Assembly: GCF_918797505.1 (NCBI RefSeq)
Contig: NC_092794.1
Span: forward strand, 868,001 to 932,000
DNA length: 64,000 nt
Reading direction: 5' to 3'
Origin: Bemisia tabaci
Lineage: Eukaryota; Arthropoda; Insecta; Hemiptera; Aleyrodidae
In this document: positions 11,110-26,400 of the stretch, in pieces
How the letters are laid out: each line of letters begins with the position of its first letter
Position numbering within the stretch: position 1 is the first letter of the stretch
The notes under the pieces: generated by a model
Database searches by the model: none
What the model was told of the DNA's origin: nothing
Seen by the model: the letters and a program-made list of their open reading frames with translations, nothing else
Position numbers and translations under genes: made by a program

Positions 11110-14100
11110 CTGGAAGAATAATGAAAAAGCCAGATTAAATTTTTAAGAGCTCTTAAGCAGTCCTACACATCAAATAAATGGATCAGTAGGTAGCAATGAA
11201 CAAATGATGAATGAGTAAAACTTCAGGGTGTCCCAGAGCACCCGTACCAGGCCTTTTTCTCGGTTGATTTAAGTCGAACTAAGTCGGGCACCACAGGGTT
11301 GAATAGAGAATCGACCCCCAGGGATCCGAATTTCATGGTATCGGAACTCCCCCCCCCCCAGCCCCCCTGGGAGGGGGTTAAGGGGGTCACGATCCTAAAA
11401 GTCGGGGCTTTCGATCGAATTTCGATTCGATTTCATTAGAATTGAAAAGTCCGAAAAAGAGCTTGATGCAAAAACGGCTTTTTTCGCCCCCCTCTGAAAT
11501 TTCTTCAGACTTTCTCTATTGATTACTTATACTTGGGCGCTTCTTTTTCCAAATTTTCAGACCCCCAAAACATTTTGGGGGCTGAGGGCTAGGGGGGTGG
11601 AAGGCAAAACCTGTGAACCTCGATCTCTTGGACGAAGAAAGATATCGAAGTTCGATTTAGACGAAATGTACAGTGGGTCCCCCCTCCTTCCCCCCACTCA
11701 CTCCTACATTTCAAATTTTTCCCGCCGTTGGGTTCTGGGCGTCCGCGCGTGAGCGGACGGATTCCTGTCTATTCCTGCGCAGACCCCATTCCCGCATTCG
11801 AGCTGCAGACGTGCGAAGAGTCAGTGAGTTTTTCCATTCCCGTTCCCGGAATTTCTCTTACATCCCATCAAAATGTGAGTACATTTTCTCTGTGAGTTGG
11901 TCCCCTTTTGGGGCCAACTAGATTTATTTTTATGAGCTCCGCTCCGGTCTATTTGCGGGTGAGAGTCTTCTTTTTTTTGAGTTAGTCATTCTTCAGTGTT
12001 TCGTCCTGTGTTCGCTTAGGCCCACGGCATGGCCTGCTCAACAAATCCTCTGTGTTCATTCTTGTTGTTCGTTATCCTGACTAGTTCCTTTTATCTTTAT
12101 TTCTATAGTACAGTTTAGCCGGACCTATACAGAAAAATCTTCTAAAATTGCATACTTTATGATTTTCAAGGTCCAAATCCCAAAATCAGATTTTTAAATT
12201 AACATATGTGCTTTTTTCCAGTTTTTGGGTCTAAAAAATTTCTTTTAAACAAAGAGGTTGCAAAGATTTTAATTTTTTATTTGAACCAAAACCAGTTTTT
12301 TAAATTGTTCGTCTCTTTCCGCATCCAACGAGTGGTCCAGTAAGCTCGGGAACCAAACAGTTCCGGAGTTATGAGCGATTGAAGTTTCCGCTCAACGCAC
12401 GCCGACAGATTTTCGCGCGCAAAAAAGCCGGATTTGACCGTTATTAAATTAGATTAAATGTTCAAACCGTGCAAAATGCATTTTTAGGGACCCTTGAAGG
12501 GTAGGTGAGTTCGGAAATTACAGATACTTCCAAAAAATTCACTTTTTTAAAATTACAGCTCCGTAGCGCTATTTTAGAGGCCCACCGAGCGCCGACCGGC
12601 CGCTCGATGGGTCTGTGCGGAGCTGTAATTATGAGTATGAGTGATCAATGGACAAAGTCTGAAGAAATTCCAGAGGGGGAGCGAAAAAAGCCGTTTTTGC
12701 AACAAGCTCTTTCACGTGAAATCGACCCCTGAAGATTCAAACTCGGAACAGCGGCTTCCTCCTTTATTTCCCTTTGGTCAAAAATTGACGCAGATTCTCC
12801 GGAAAAAGATGTTTCCCAGGTAATCAACTCCAAGGAATCCGATTTTCATGGCCCCGAGGCCCCCCCCCTCCCCCACCACCCTTGAGAGGTAAAATGAGGG
12901 GTACAATTTCCCCCGACTTTTGAAATTTTGCCTTCTCCATTTCCCCCCAAGGGAGGCTACAGGGGCTTCGGAACCATGAAAGTCGGATTCCTTGGGGTCG
13001 ATTACTTGGAAACCATCTTTCTCCCGAGAATCTGCGTTAATTTTTGACCCAAGGGGAATTGTGGTGGGGGCCGCTGAATCCCTCTTTAACGGATCATTTT
13101 TGGGCGTAAAGTGGTCCAAGTTTGAATTTTTAGGGGTCAATTGCACGAGAAATTTTTTGGACTTATCAGTTCTAATGAAATTGAATAAAAATTCGATCAA
13201 AAACCCCGACTTTTAGGAATCAACCGAGAAAAAGGCCTGGTACGGGTGCTCTGGGACACCCTGTATAACGGATATTTGGTCTTAGATGCGGTGCTGGTAG
13301 GACAGGGAAAGATTCAAAGGAGTTATCCAACACCGTGCACCAGGCAGGGCGAAAAAGCGGGGACGAGAGCCGTCGGTACCCAATTTTGCAGTGCATCAGC
13401 AGGTTTACATGAGTCGGTTGCCAGACTAAGGACTTGGTTCTTCAGTGCCTGGTCACGGATGTCGTTGCTGATTCAGGATTCTGCTTCCGTGTAGACCAAT
13501 GCTTCAGGCTAAAGCCTCGAGGCTATGGGCTAGGGTGGATCGCATTTTTCGACTTCGAGAGGAAAAACGCATATCTTCGAAAATAAGTTGTCAAATGGGC
13601 CCCATATGAAGTACCCAAACTTTCGCCGCTTAAAATTGACCCCCTAGTGCCTCATGAAGGCCTCAAAGGCCCAAATTTTTAATATATTATATTAAAGGTT
13701 CAAACACATGTTTCCTTACAGATTTTGTCAAATTGTTTGCCTGTGAAGGTCGTTAATTTCATCCGTGTTGACGTATCGTGCACGAGTAAAGCACAATTGG
13801 CCTGTTTTCACCCGATAAATAGGCGGTAGCGTCCTCCAGAATGGCCCATCTACAGTAATGTCGTAAAAATAAGTGTGACAGATTTTGCCGAATTACGACC
13901 ACAAGGGCCGAAATTTCGTACGTTTTGGCGTATTTCTAACCGTTCACCCACAAACATGCGGAGAGGGCGTTCGAGCGATGCACCGCGCGGATCGTCGCGC
14001 TGCGTCCACGTGGTGCCCGCTTTGACCGTTTGGGGCCGGCCGGTCGGTCCAGGGAAACCCGGCGCGACGCGCGGCGGCAAGGTGCCGGCACCGGTCGGTG

Positions 14101-17100
14101 TCTATGCAGCCGTAATCTCATTGGCAAATCCCGTGTTTGGGGAATTTCAGCTATGGAGAATCTTACAAAGTTAGATAAGATGAGTGACGATCCACGACCC
14201 TCGGAGTTGTAGTGCTGACCTACTGTGATCAGTTGTCGCTCAAGTTTCTTATCGTTACGATCTCGCTCCTGTGACTCGAAGTGAAGTGACTTGTATCTCG
14301 ATCTTTCTGTCTCTCCAAAACAGCTCTTTTTAGTGCTTAATTATCGCGAACGGAATGGCGAAGCATACGCCCCAAAGTTCGTCGCAGCCAATTTTCGACC
14401 GAGCATTAATTCCGACTTGTTCGCAAAATCAGTACTACTTCGAGTTCCCGCGAAGTACGTGAAAATTGTTAAATGCTTCAATAAAGAAAATAAAAATAAA
14501 CCTGGAGTAAAAAAATGAAGACTTTAGGAGAGTGGCGAACAAACTTTTTAATATTTGCTCGTAGTTGCATAGCTTAGCGAATAAGTCGGGATTGATGCTC
14601 GGCACCAAATTTCACGAACTTTTTCCACAACACGGTCAACCGCTTTATGCACTGTTGGTTAAAGTCCACCGTTTTCCGATCGTAATACTTCACAAGTGTA
14701 AAAATAATATTTTATTACTTCCGTATAGGCTGCTTAAACAGTTCATCTTAATTTTGCAGACGAGCCGAAAATTGGCTGCGACGAACTTTGGGGCGTATTC
14801 TTCGCCATTCCGTTCGCGATAATTGAGCACTGAAAAGAGCTGTTTTGGAGAGACAGAAAGATCGAGATACAAGTCACTTCACTTCGAGTCACAGGAGCGA
14901 GATCGTAACGATAAGAAACTTGAGCGACAACTGATCACAGTAGGTCAGCACTACAACTCCGAGGGTCGTGGATCGTCACTCATCTTATCTAACTTTGAAA
15001 GATTCTCCATAGCTGAAATTCCCCAAACACGGGATTTGCCAATGAGATTACGGCTGCATAGACACCGACCGGTGCCGGCACCTTGCCGCCGCGCGTCGCG
15101 CCGGGTTTCCCTGGACCGATCGGCCGGCCCCAAACGGTCAAAGCGGGCACCACGTGGACGCAGCGCGACGATCCGCGCGGTGCATCGCTCGAACGCCCTC
15201 TCCGCATGTTTGTGGGTGAACGGTAAGAAATGGGCCAGATGGGCCATTCTGGAGGACGCTACCGCCTATTTATCGGGTGAAAACAGGTCAATTGTGCTTT
15301 ACTCGTGCACGATACGCCAAAACGGACGAAATTTCGGCCCTAATGATCGTAATTCGGCAAAATCTGTAAGGATAGACTAGTCACACTTATTTTTGCGACA
15401 TTACTGTAGATGGGCCATTCTGGAGGACGCTACCGTCTATTTATCGGGTGAAAACAGGTCAATTGTGCTTTACTCGTGCACGATACGTCAAAACGGACGA
15501 AATTTACGACCTTCACAGGTAAACAATTTGACAAAATCTGTAAGGAAACATGTGTTTGAACCTTTAATATAATATATTAAAAATTTAGGCCTTTTAGGCC
15601 TTCATGAGGCACTAAGGGGTCAATTTTAAGCGGCAAAATTTTGGGTACTTCATATGGGGCCCACTTGACAACTTATTTTCGAAGATACGCGTTTCTTCTC
15701 TCAAAATCGAAAAATTCGATCCACCCTACTATAGGCTCCCTTGGAATGCCTTGAATCGACAGTCTTCCTGCGGTTCGTGTTCCGTTTTCCCGGCTTCAAC
15801 CCCGTTTCCCCGTAAAACCCCAACTCTTACAGCACTTCGCGTAGGCTTCAGGCCGTGTACCATTTGTCCGCCTTCGTCCCCGTTCTTCCGTGGAACCTTA
15901 AATCCTACAACAGATCCGTCAATCCATTCCAAAAAAGGGCTTCAACTGGAAAATTTTCCGAAGAACATTCAAGCATATGTGTGTCAAGCAACACCTATAC
16001 TTTTTTTAGCGCTGAATCCAAATCTGAACTTCGCCACCTTAGATTTTTGCCGCTAAGGCCGCCATCTTGAAAACACTTCACCATTTGGTGCACTTCAGCA
16101 TTTTTTCTCTAAAACACGTTCATAACTCGTATGGCAAAATGAGTTATTTGCAAAATGGAAGTACATTTAATTCTGATTGCGAGTTGCAAATCAAAGTTTT
16201 GATCAAATGCGTATATCCTCCGCCAGAGCACGCTGAAAGAAGTGGGAAATTTGAAGGAATCCCAATTTTGGTGATTTTCGCAAATGTCTCTTTTTAGGCG
16301 ATTTTTGACAAAAACGGTTGTTGCAGAAATCAAAGTACCTAGACAAAGAATGCTACTAGAATCACTCTTAGTTTTTTGACTAGTGTTTCAACAGAAGTTA
16401 GGAGCGCTTGAAGTCTGAGACTCCAATGGCTGAAATTAGTGGCAAAGCTGGGTTACAGTTCGTTTTGAAAAAAGTTGATTTTCTGAAGACCATCCGCGAT
16501 TTTTTTTGATAAAAATGTCAAGGAAGGTCTCTAGATTGAAATATTGAGAACCGCAAAATCAGGAGTGGGCCGCCGCTTTTTTTATTTTCGATTTTTGCTA
16601 TTTTTAAGCGTACAATGGCCGCAGAAGACGATGTGTGACCACCAAAACCCACCGCTCTCTGGTCAAATTAAGTTGAAATTTCATGTATGTTAGTCCTTGG
16701 CATGTAAATGGGTGACTTCAAAAGTTTCAATCCCTGCCTTAAGGATTTCACTCCCTTATGCGGTGTTTTCAAGTTACAAAACTAAATTTATATTTCCTTG
16801 TTAAACAATATAATTTATATTTTGTGTTATTTCCAACTGTCAGGAGAGTTTGGAAAGGGATGTAACCAATTAGCAATCAGTAATAATGGAAACATTTAAG
16901 AGCTTCCACAGGGACCAGTTCTATAGGACCCTGGACTCCCGTAAGAGCCAATGTAAAATTCGTGAGCAGGTACTAGTGCTGTTATCTTGCGAAGGATCCT
17001 CGCAACTTACTGCTGTTATCAGTTGTTGGACTTCATTAAAATCCGTTGGATCGCGTAGAACTGCAAAAAATCGAATTTTTCACCCTATTAACACATGCGA

Positions 17101-20100
17101 CGAGCCCTTCCTCGTCGAAGGGGGTCGAAAACCGCCAAAAATATACTTATTTTTCAAGAATTCAGCCGCCTTATGTGTTATTTTTCAATCTTCGGCTTAA
17201 CCTTACTTTTGGAGCAGGCGATGGATGAGTCGAGGTTCGGGGGGAAGGATCCTCTGAGTTGACTAGGGTCCTACGCGAGAATGCGCTGCAATCATCCGCT
17301 CACAACAGAACGGCGTCCTATGGAACTCGTCCCTGGCTTCCAGTTCATCAACCTATCTATATGATAATTGTTTTTTCTTACCCTGAATTATTGAAAAACA
17401 TTCATTCCAAAAACTCCATCTGATGCTGGTAAGCACCAATAAGTCAAACATAAATCCCTATTTATTTATATTTAATTTTGTTTTACTACACTTACAGGCT
17501 TGATAAAGATGTTATGTCCTTTGTCCCCACTATCTGGAAACTGTAAGTCTAGACCCAAAGTGAGTAGGAAGTTTCACCAAATTATTTTACACTTGAGGCT
17601 GGACCAAAGTAATCTTTGCGGTCTGGTATTCCAATGGTTAAATGATTGACCGTCCTGGAAGGTCCTTTGCCCTGGCGATCAAGTTTTTGTCGCAGTTGTC
17701 GTCTCTAATTCTCCCAAACCTCGCTATATTCAATCCCTTGTCAAAGAATTCACTCTGTGCAACTTGCTCTTATGAAATTTTCTCTTCGTTAATCAACTGA
17801 TGTTTTTTGTTTAAAATCAAAGAACCATGTCAGCCGTTTTTAAGCATAATTTTGTGAAACCATCCTAATCCTAATTTTTTTTTTTAAAGAAAAACTTAGT
17901 GACGTTGGTGAAATTAACTGCTCAGTTAATGAGTTTGTTCCCATTTTTGTAATCAGTTAGCCACTGAATGTAAGGATGATGGCAAATTTCTTGATTAAAA
18001 CGACTATATTTATGCATGGCCTGTAGAAAAACATAAATGTAACGGCTGAAATATGCGCAGTATGGTAATGTTACGGATGCATTCTGCTAAGTGTCCCGGC
18101 CCCTAGGGAATAAAATTGAATGAAGAAAAAAGGAGTCCATTAAACATGTTTCTTTTAATTAATCTCACTTAGAATAGGAAGTTCGCTGGGCTGAATCGAC
18201 TAATCTAAACCTGTTGTCTATGGTCGTAAAAAAACAGTCTGATTTTCCTTTGGTATTAAAATAAGTTAACCTATGTAATCTAATCTAGTGTATTGAAATA
18301 AATTCAATGAATTCATGTTTTAATTATCCTGTAAAACCTAAAATAAGGCATTTCTCTAAGTTCAATGAATTTTTTCTTTTCAGAAATTGAAAATATGTTT
18401 CTGACTCCGAGAATGTAATTTCTTATTACCATGCATTAATCTCTTATTGTATGCTCACATGATTATCAAATTTTTAATTTGTACAAATATTTATTTATTT
18501 CTTCAATAAATGCCATGAGAAGTCTTCCCAAAGAAGGAATTCACCACCATCACAGTGGTGAGGGGGGTTTGAAGCTTTTCAAAGAACCTTAAGTTATTTA
18601 AGTTAAAAGTTTTTTGTTTAAATTGGAGATTCATGTCTTTGATTCTTGCTATCTTGCGAAAGCAAAAATCAAAGAACGTGAAGTATCTGTAGTGGGGTGG
18701 TTCTGAGAGCCCCATAATTCTCTTGCTAGAGGGTAGGGGGGTCTTTGCTCATTGGTATCAGTCCAGTTTTGTCAACAAGAGCCCAAGTTTGGATTTGGCG
18801 CGTCTGGCTCCAGGCCAATGAGGAGAGAGCTCTTTCCTCCAAGCTCCAGCAGTGCACTAACATCCTCCTCGTTAGGTAGACGCACCCTTGTGTCAGCAAC
18901 TCTTTTTCATTTCAATACTGAAATAAAAATCACTTTTTATTACAGTATGTTAGTTTTGAAATCGGGGTAAGCCCTCTAAGGATTTACTTCTTTAGTTCTT
19001 CTTGTCTTTTCGTGGTCGGTTCGGTTTCAGTGAGATGCTTTAGGTTCTCCTCACTTAAAGACTTCATCAAGAACAGCTCCAGTGTTTGTTCTGTTCTTTC
19101 TTTTTCCCTCAAGGTTGTTTCCTCCGAGTCTCGTGGTCAAACCATCTGTTCGACCATTCCGCACCAATACATAAAAACTCCTTAAAAAAGAAGGATATCT
19201 GTAGGTAATACTTACTGTGTTTTGGCTTGTTTCCATGTGTCTCCCCAAACATATACTCCGTGTCTCCTAACTAGAACTGCCGTAGTTTCAGGGTATTGTT
19301 TCATTGCCTGTGCCATTGAGTCTTTGAGATCCTCTTCAAAAGGCGTATTTTCAATTATTGGAACAACCAACTCTTCATCATATCTGTAGTAGCAATTTTT
19401 AGCTTCATTTCTGATACCCTGAAAAAAAGGTTCTTATTCACGATGCCTTTCACAGTAAATAGAATACTCTGCAAAACTATTCTAATAATGTAGCTTGGTC
19501 CTTCTTGGAGGGACTAAACCATTACGAAAACGTTTGGTAAAGATTTCTCTATTCACTCTGATTGGTCTGATCGTTGTTGCAACAGAAATATTGAGGTCAA
19601 ACTCTAAAATCTGTACTTGTATAGCATCATTTCAACATTTCTGCTTATGGCTACTCTATTTATGAGAAGTATAATCGGTATGCTACGTATCCATGCGCAA
19701 TGACACATTTCTTCTCACTGTGCAGTATCTGAAGTTGTACTTACTTTCTAGATTGGTTACCATTTCAATGGCTAGAGCCCAATCCACCCCTCTTCCATTA
19801 GATTGAGAAGTAGATAACCATCTACCTGCCATATCTGCCAAGACTTTTCCCCATCTACCACCTGAGGGACAAGCTCTCTTAAGGTCAAGGAGGCCTCTGA
19901 GAGCTAAAGCAGTCTCATTGCCAAGGAAACTTACCTTAATCATTTCTTGATGAGTAATCCGAAAAACAGGACCTGGGTACAATAAAGTCACCATCACTGC
20001 TGCTTTTGAATGAGTGTGTATCACCGCTCCTGCATTGCGATCTGCAGAAAAAGTATAAAAGTCAACTTTTTTTAGATGCACAATGAAATCTGCAGTGGAG

Positions 20101-20385
20101 GTTGCAATTTTAATGGCAGTTAAAAGTCCACTGAAATTAGTTTCCTATTTGAGGTGAATCAGGGCGCGCCTAACGGGTGCTATCTAAACTAAAATAGTTT
20201 ACTTACTTGGGTCATTTGTAATGACCACGAAGTGTACTTAATGAATAGGCCAAACCTACCTGAAGAATGCCGAAGCTATCCGAACGCAAAGGTACATTAT
20301 TGATGACGACAAAAGCCAACGGAGCCCGAATATAACCCACGAAAAACAGGATAAACACCTGAGTTACACTGAAGTAACCGGCAAA

Positions 20386-20418
<33 letters not shown>

Positions 20419-23400
20419 GAGAAATTAGTTTGTCAGGCGGTGGCGGAATTTGCATCCGTCCCGTATTGATGGCCACAATTTATGTTTCAATTTACATAAA
20501 ATAATCCTGTAATTGCTGTTTACTTCATTCTTAATTGAATTTTAAGAATGCGTCATAAACTAACATTTTGTCTGAGAGACCGAATGTGATCATGCGCAGG
20601 AAAAAAAAGTCAATTTACAAAGAACTAAACTTATACCCTGACCCATTATGACCCAGATAAGACCACCCGCGCCGGTGACGATGAGCAAACGACGAGGCTT
20701 TGCTCAGCAAAGCCTCGTGAGCGTCGGAGTCCGAGCATCGAGTGCACAATAGTCCGACCGGCGGGACCTTCGTTCACGCATATTAAAAGGCGAATATCTC
20801 GAAAACCGCACATGGGATCTCTTTCGGTCCGCGAGGGATTTTGATCAGAATGACTAGCTGAGCAACATCTCAAAGTTGCATCAGATTTTACCCGGGGGGA
20901 GATGTCCCATAAGGAAGGTGCGGGGTTCTTTTCGTTCGTCAATTGTTAACGAAATCCATAAACAGTTGTCCTTGGTATTTCCATCAACCAATCAAAGCCG
21001 GGTGGCCTCTCTACAGGACTGTTGATGGGTTTCACTCTCTCAACCGGAATCGTCAACAGGTTCGATAACGTGGTCCGGAGCACGTTTACGAAACCTCGGG
21101 TTTAGGAGAATACTCTCAAAGGGGGGGGGGGGGGGAGGGGGGACGCGAGGACTCGTGCGATCCCGGTCATCAGGCGGTTTATTCAAAAACGGCAAAAAGA
21201 TCTCTAGCGCGGATTTGAACCAATTTCTAGAATGTTATTCTACTATATTGGACACTCCCTTTTGCAAAATTTTAAGTCCTAAAACGAATTATTTCCGCGC
21301 AGCAGCGTTGCCAAGTGTAAAACTGTAAAATTCCATATCGATCGAGCGAATCAAGATTTTGAAGTGCGGTGTGTGCGAATCGCTGAACTTCTTCTATTGA
21401 AAAGTACTTTTTTGTAGAATACCTACGTCATTAAAGTGGAGGGTTGATTAATTTTAACTTGTAATGATGCTATTTTTCATGTATTTCCGTGATAGATTTT
21501 TTTAAAATTATAATACATCGTCAAAATGCCTTTTCTTGCAATCCAACAAAAAACTATCGAGTGCTTGTCTGTTTCCTACCTACCTCCTGAAGAAACAACG
21601 GGAAAGGGCGTTACAAGCAATTCAACGATGACGCTCCGACCGACAATACCGACAATGATCCGGGCGCCGATCTCCGTTCCAAGTTGTCTGCATACTTCCG
21701 TCCGTCCACTGATAAGGTGCCAGCGGCGGCGTGGCACGTCAACCCCATTCTTCTCCGATCCATTTTTTTCCTCCCAAGCTCCCCCTCCCTTGAAACGAAA
21801 ATTTCGCGACAGCGCCATGTTTTGGAGGCGTGCAGTGAGTTTGGAGTCCCTCTTGGGGGATTCTAAATTTGCCTGCTCAATTCAATAAATGGCGAGTATC
21901 TTGACAAGTTGAAAGGCTGGTTTGCGATAGCCAGGAGTTCGTGAAGTCCTGGGTTTCTCTCATCAGGCCCTGATGCGTAAACTGCAGTTTCAGCGTATGA
22001 ACGACGACTGGTCCGGATGCGATCAGCGCACTACACGTGAGATAGGGTGTTTTTCGCGTTAGAGAACATCCTAAGAGCATGACGCCACGATGCAGTAGAC
22101 CGCTGCGCGGTTGCCACGCCCTGCGGGAGCCAACGGGATGGCCCAAGACTCGTAATAGTTTCGGCAGCTCTCTAGAAGGCGCGTGGCAACGGTGCAGGGG
22201 ACCCTGCCTGCTGGACATCGCGTAGTCATGTTTAGAGCACGGGAATTGCTGATTTCACTGGATTTTCCGCTCAAATCGTACGAAATTGAGGGTGAGACGC
22301 TCCTAAGGAAGATCTATGAAATCAGTCTTCTCTTAACGCGGTGACCTCACTGCTCGCGGTAAGCAACACGCGGTATAGCCCCGTTGCCCCCCAGTTGGCC
22401 CCGAGAGTTTTCGACTCAAACCCCCCCCCTTTTTCTTTATTTTAAAATTGTATTTGTTCTTTTATTTCCAGTTTTTATAGTGAGCGTTATGCATAGTTAT
22501 TTGTTGTTGTAATTTTCCGTAAACGTGGTTGATTTGTCCGAAATAGTTAGACCGATCCGAGGTGTCTCCGGTGGATTTACGTTATGGTGTATGATGAGTG
22601 TTGTTTGCGTGGTTCCTGTGTGTATTTTCGTCATTTAACATCAACTGGTGTAACTAAAGGGAGTGGCACCCTAAAACCCGTGCACGTTTTGATTTGGACT
22701 TCTCCCCATCTCTCATGAAATCAGTGCTGATCAGAAACGAAAAGATTAACTAAGTCCATGGGACAGGTTTGATAGAACATCCTATTGCGTCAGAATACAC
22801 TTTATATTAGTGTGTGTTGTTACAGCTCTACCAATTATTTATTAGGAGGACTTGAGGCCTCATTTCCTACCTTAAGTGGTGGAAAATTCGCCCCCCCCCC
22901 CTTCCCAATGTTTCTCCTAACAGCAGAGGAACATAAGTTTTTGGCCAATCTTTAGGGTATCCCGTCTAGTCCCTTGAGTTTTAGCCGTTTCACCCCCCTC
23001 CCCTAAAAAGTGTGGTAAACCCCGAAACTCTTCCCCGTCAAAGTAATGGCCTAGAGATATTAAGAAAAACTTGGTAAGAACCTTTTAACTCTAAATCAAG
23101 CCAACCTGACGAATGATAATTTAGGCTCTGCTGTACTATCGACGAATTTGGCTTCGCGCATGGGACGCTCCAAATCAAATGTAAACTGTGCGACACTCAC
23201 AGAAGAGCGAGTGCGTCTTCATGAGAGTGTTATCAGATAACGTGCCGCCCCGCGCCGTCGCTAAGTGGTCACCAGAGACTCTGCACGAAACTTTTTTTTT
23301 TTTGTACAAACAAATTTAGCACTTTCAAATTACAAACATAGAACATAGATATCTTATAAGATAGTTTACTATGATAAATGAGTGAGGATGAAGATGAGAA

Positions 23401-26400
23401 TATGAAAACTTGGATTAAACTTAAGAATAGGGTTAACTATCTATAAAGACAATAGCCTAATTACTTAAAAATAGGCAAATTTTTATAAAGACATTAGAAC
23501 AACTGCACATACAAACACAGTGGGTTTTAACTAAATCTAATTAAGAAAATGAAAGTCCCCATATCTGAAAGCGGAAAAGTACAACGAAACACCTCAGGAA
23601 AACATCCCCGCTGGAAAGAAAATCATTCGCTGGGCCGTTTTTTTTTGCCCCCCCCCCAAGCCAAAATGGCGGCCGATATGCGCCGCCGCAGGGTGCAAAT
23701 GTTACAACTCCCTCACAATGTTAAGTGACACATCGATTCCTATGTAATTTTGGTTGTAGAATCCGAATATGAGGTCAGAAATCCCTCACGACTAAAAGGG
23801 ATCCTGCAAATTCAAGAAGGCGGCCAAAAATAGGCCCCGGAGTAAAAATTCTCAATTCCAGCTTTTGGTGACGAGTGAGATGTCTTTTTTTACGTTTTTT
23901 GGGTCATAGGATCCAAATTTGAGGTCACAAATTCCCTTCTGGCCGACAGGGATCCCTCAAATCCAAAATTGCTTCCATTTTGGGGCTGACATGTTATTTC
24001 CGAAAGACGCGTCTAGTCGAGTGAGGTGTCTTTTTACCTGTTTTTTGGACCACATGATCAGCAACTGGGATCCAAGCTGTGTCCCTGTGGGCCGGAAGGT
24101 AAGATTTGTCCCTTAGCACCTTGATTGTAACGTTTTTATCAACTATTTAAATAAAAACTCAGAATTTCATTGTTAGAACGGCGCCAACCACACCAAGAAT
24201 GCTCTATTCTTACAAATAATGTTTGACCTTTTTGCCTAGCAGGGGCTATAGTTTCCTGCTTCACAAAAAAACTAGCGCAAGAGAAATAGGAACAAAACAA
24301 AAATAATCTCCTTTTCAAGAAAATATAAATGAATTCAAGAAAAATGACAACCAGAGTACAAATTAATTGTATACACAGCTAGTAAATGAAACTAATTTCT
24401 TCTGCTGTTAAATTCACATACAGCCCTAAGGAAATTTCTTTTGTAATCTGGATGAGACTTTGGTACTTTGTACTTATTCCATATTTTTAAGAAAGCAGCA
24501 TGAGTGACTCGAGGACAAGAACAAAAACCGGCCCAACAAATGATTTTTGGAACCCATTTTGGCCGCCATCTTGGATTTGAGGGATCCCTGTCGGCCAGAA
24601 GGAAATTTTTGACCTCAAATTTGGATCCTATGACCCAAAAAACATAAAAAAAGACACCTCACTCGTCACCAAAAGCTGGAATTGAGAATTTTTACTCCGG
24701 GGCCTATTTTTGGCCGCCATCTTGAATTTGCATGATCCCTTTTAGTCGTGAGGGATTTCTGACCTCATATTCGGATTCTACGACCAAAATTACATAGGAA
24801 TCGATGTGTCACTTGCCATTGTGAGGGAGTTGTAACATTTGCACCCCGCGGCGGCGCATATCGGCCGCCATTTTGGCTTGGGGGGGGGGGGCAAAAAAAA
24901 AAAACGGCCCAGCGAATGATTTTCTTTTCAGCGGGGATGTTTTCCTGAGGTGTTTCGCTGTACTTTTCCGCTTTCAGATATGGGGACTTTCATTTTCTTA
25001 ATTAGATTTAGTTAAAACCCACTGTGCGAAAGATAAGCTAAAAAATTAACCGTGTATATACAGATATATGTCTTTTAATTTCACTCATACGAGTTACTAA
25101 CCCTTGTAGTAAGTAAAAGATAAACAAAATTGATCGTCAATAAAATCGGTTACCAGGTCAGAGGTTTTCGCCTTTTGAGCCTGCGAAAAACGTTTGAGTT
25201 GTCGAGGAGGGAAATGGCCTCCACATTAGGATGAAATCCCAAGCGACGTTCATAATTTTCCGTCAGTTCCCGAATGTAGCTATTCACTAACACGATGCCT
25301 AAGTCCTTGTGGATATCAGAATTCAGAATTTCTGATATACCACTCGGCATTAACCATCTGTCTCAGGGTCACATTCTGCAACGTCTAGATCCGTTTGATG
25401 TTGGTATCTGCGGCACATCCCCAAAACATGCAAGCATAACCCCAAACTGGCCTTAAAATACACTTGTACAGGAGAATCTTGTTATCAAGGGAAAGCTTAG
25501 AGCTACGCCCCAATAACCAGTACATCCTTTTGCGTTTAGCTTTAAGTTGTTTGAGTTTAGATTTTAAGTGCCCCCCTACTTGAGCTTTTTATCCAGGATT
25601 GCTCCGAGATATCTAGCCCAGTCGCAGGGACGGATAGGTTTCATGTCAAGAAAGACGGGTTTCCGGCCGACCCTCCTGTTTGAAATGATTAGATGTTGCG
25701 ATTTCAAGTTATTAAGTGCAATCCTCCAAATCTTTGTCCACTTGAAAACGCTGTCAAGGGATCCCTGAGCTAAGGCGTTAGCCTTAGGCAGGTCATCTCC
25801 TACTCCTACGATGGCAGTGTCATCTGCAAAGGTACCCAAATCAGAATCGGGGTTAACTGGAATATCATAGGTGAACAGCAGGTAGAGGATTGGTCCCAGG
25901 ACGCTGCCCTGGGGGACACCCGCAAAGGTGCGTATTCACTGCCGAGCGCGGGCGCACCGAACTAGTCCAGGCAAACAAGGAAAAGAGCCTGCAAAAATCC
26001 CGGGTAGCAATGTTTTCATCGATTCCTATGTAGTTTTTGACGCTGAATCCGAATTTCAACTTTGCGCCATTTTATTCGGACCGGAAAGTTGCCTAATTTG
26101 GCAAAAATGGCCTAAAATCGGCATTTTTTGCGGATTATGGCCTGTAACTCGCCAAAAATTGATCTGACGACAAAATTAGTTATTTTCAGAAATAAAGCTC
26201 GTTAAATTTCCTATAAAAAAGTTCCTATACATTTTTTGCCTAGGGGCAAAATTAAGCGCGCTGGCGGGCGCCAAACTTTGAAAAATGAGCGAAAATTGCG
26301 TTTTTTTTGCGGATTATGGCCTGTAACTCGCTAAAAATTGATCTGAAGACAAAATTAGTTGTTTCGGAAATAAAGCTCGTTAAATTTCCTATAAGAAGGT

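Noticed and set aside
13875..15380. Arginine- and proline-rich ORFs in the GC-rich blocks
   Set aside because: The same proteins appear on both strands in mirrored positions because the blocks are foldback arms; there are no start, splice or domain features. They are shadows of GC-rich palindromes.
16886..17530. Extra exon or gene on the plus strand in APIP intron 4
   Set aside because: The ORF at 16886 and an AG...GT-bounded segment near 17498-17541 look exon-like, but the peptides match nothing I know and do not join into a frame with neighbours.
20646..20942. ORF of about 98 residues on the minus strand
   Set aside because: No domain, no conserved start context and no splice support; it lies in GC-richer intron sequence.
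21526..21888. Protein-coding gene of 120 residues
   Set aside because: The sequence is part of a dispersed repeat present again at 29757-30113 with shifted frames; the proline/serine-rich tail looks compositional.
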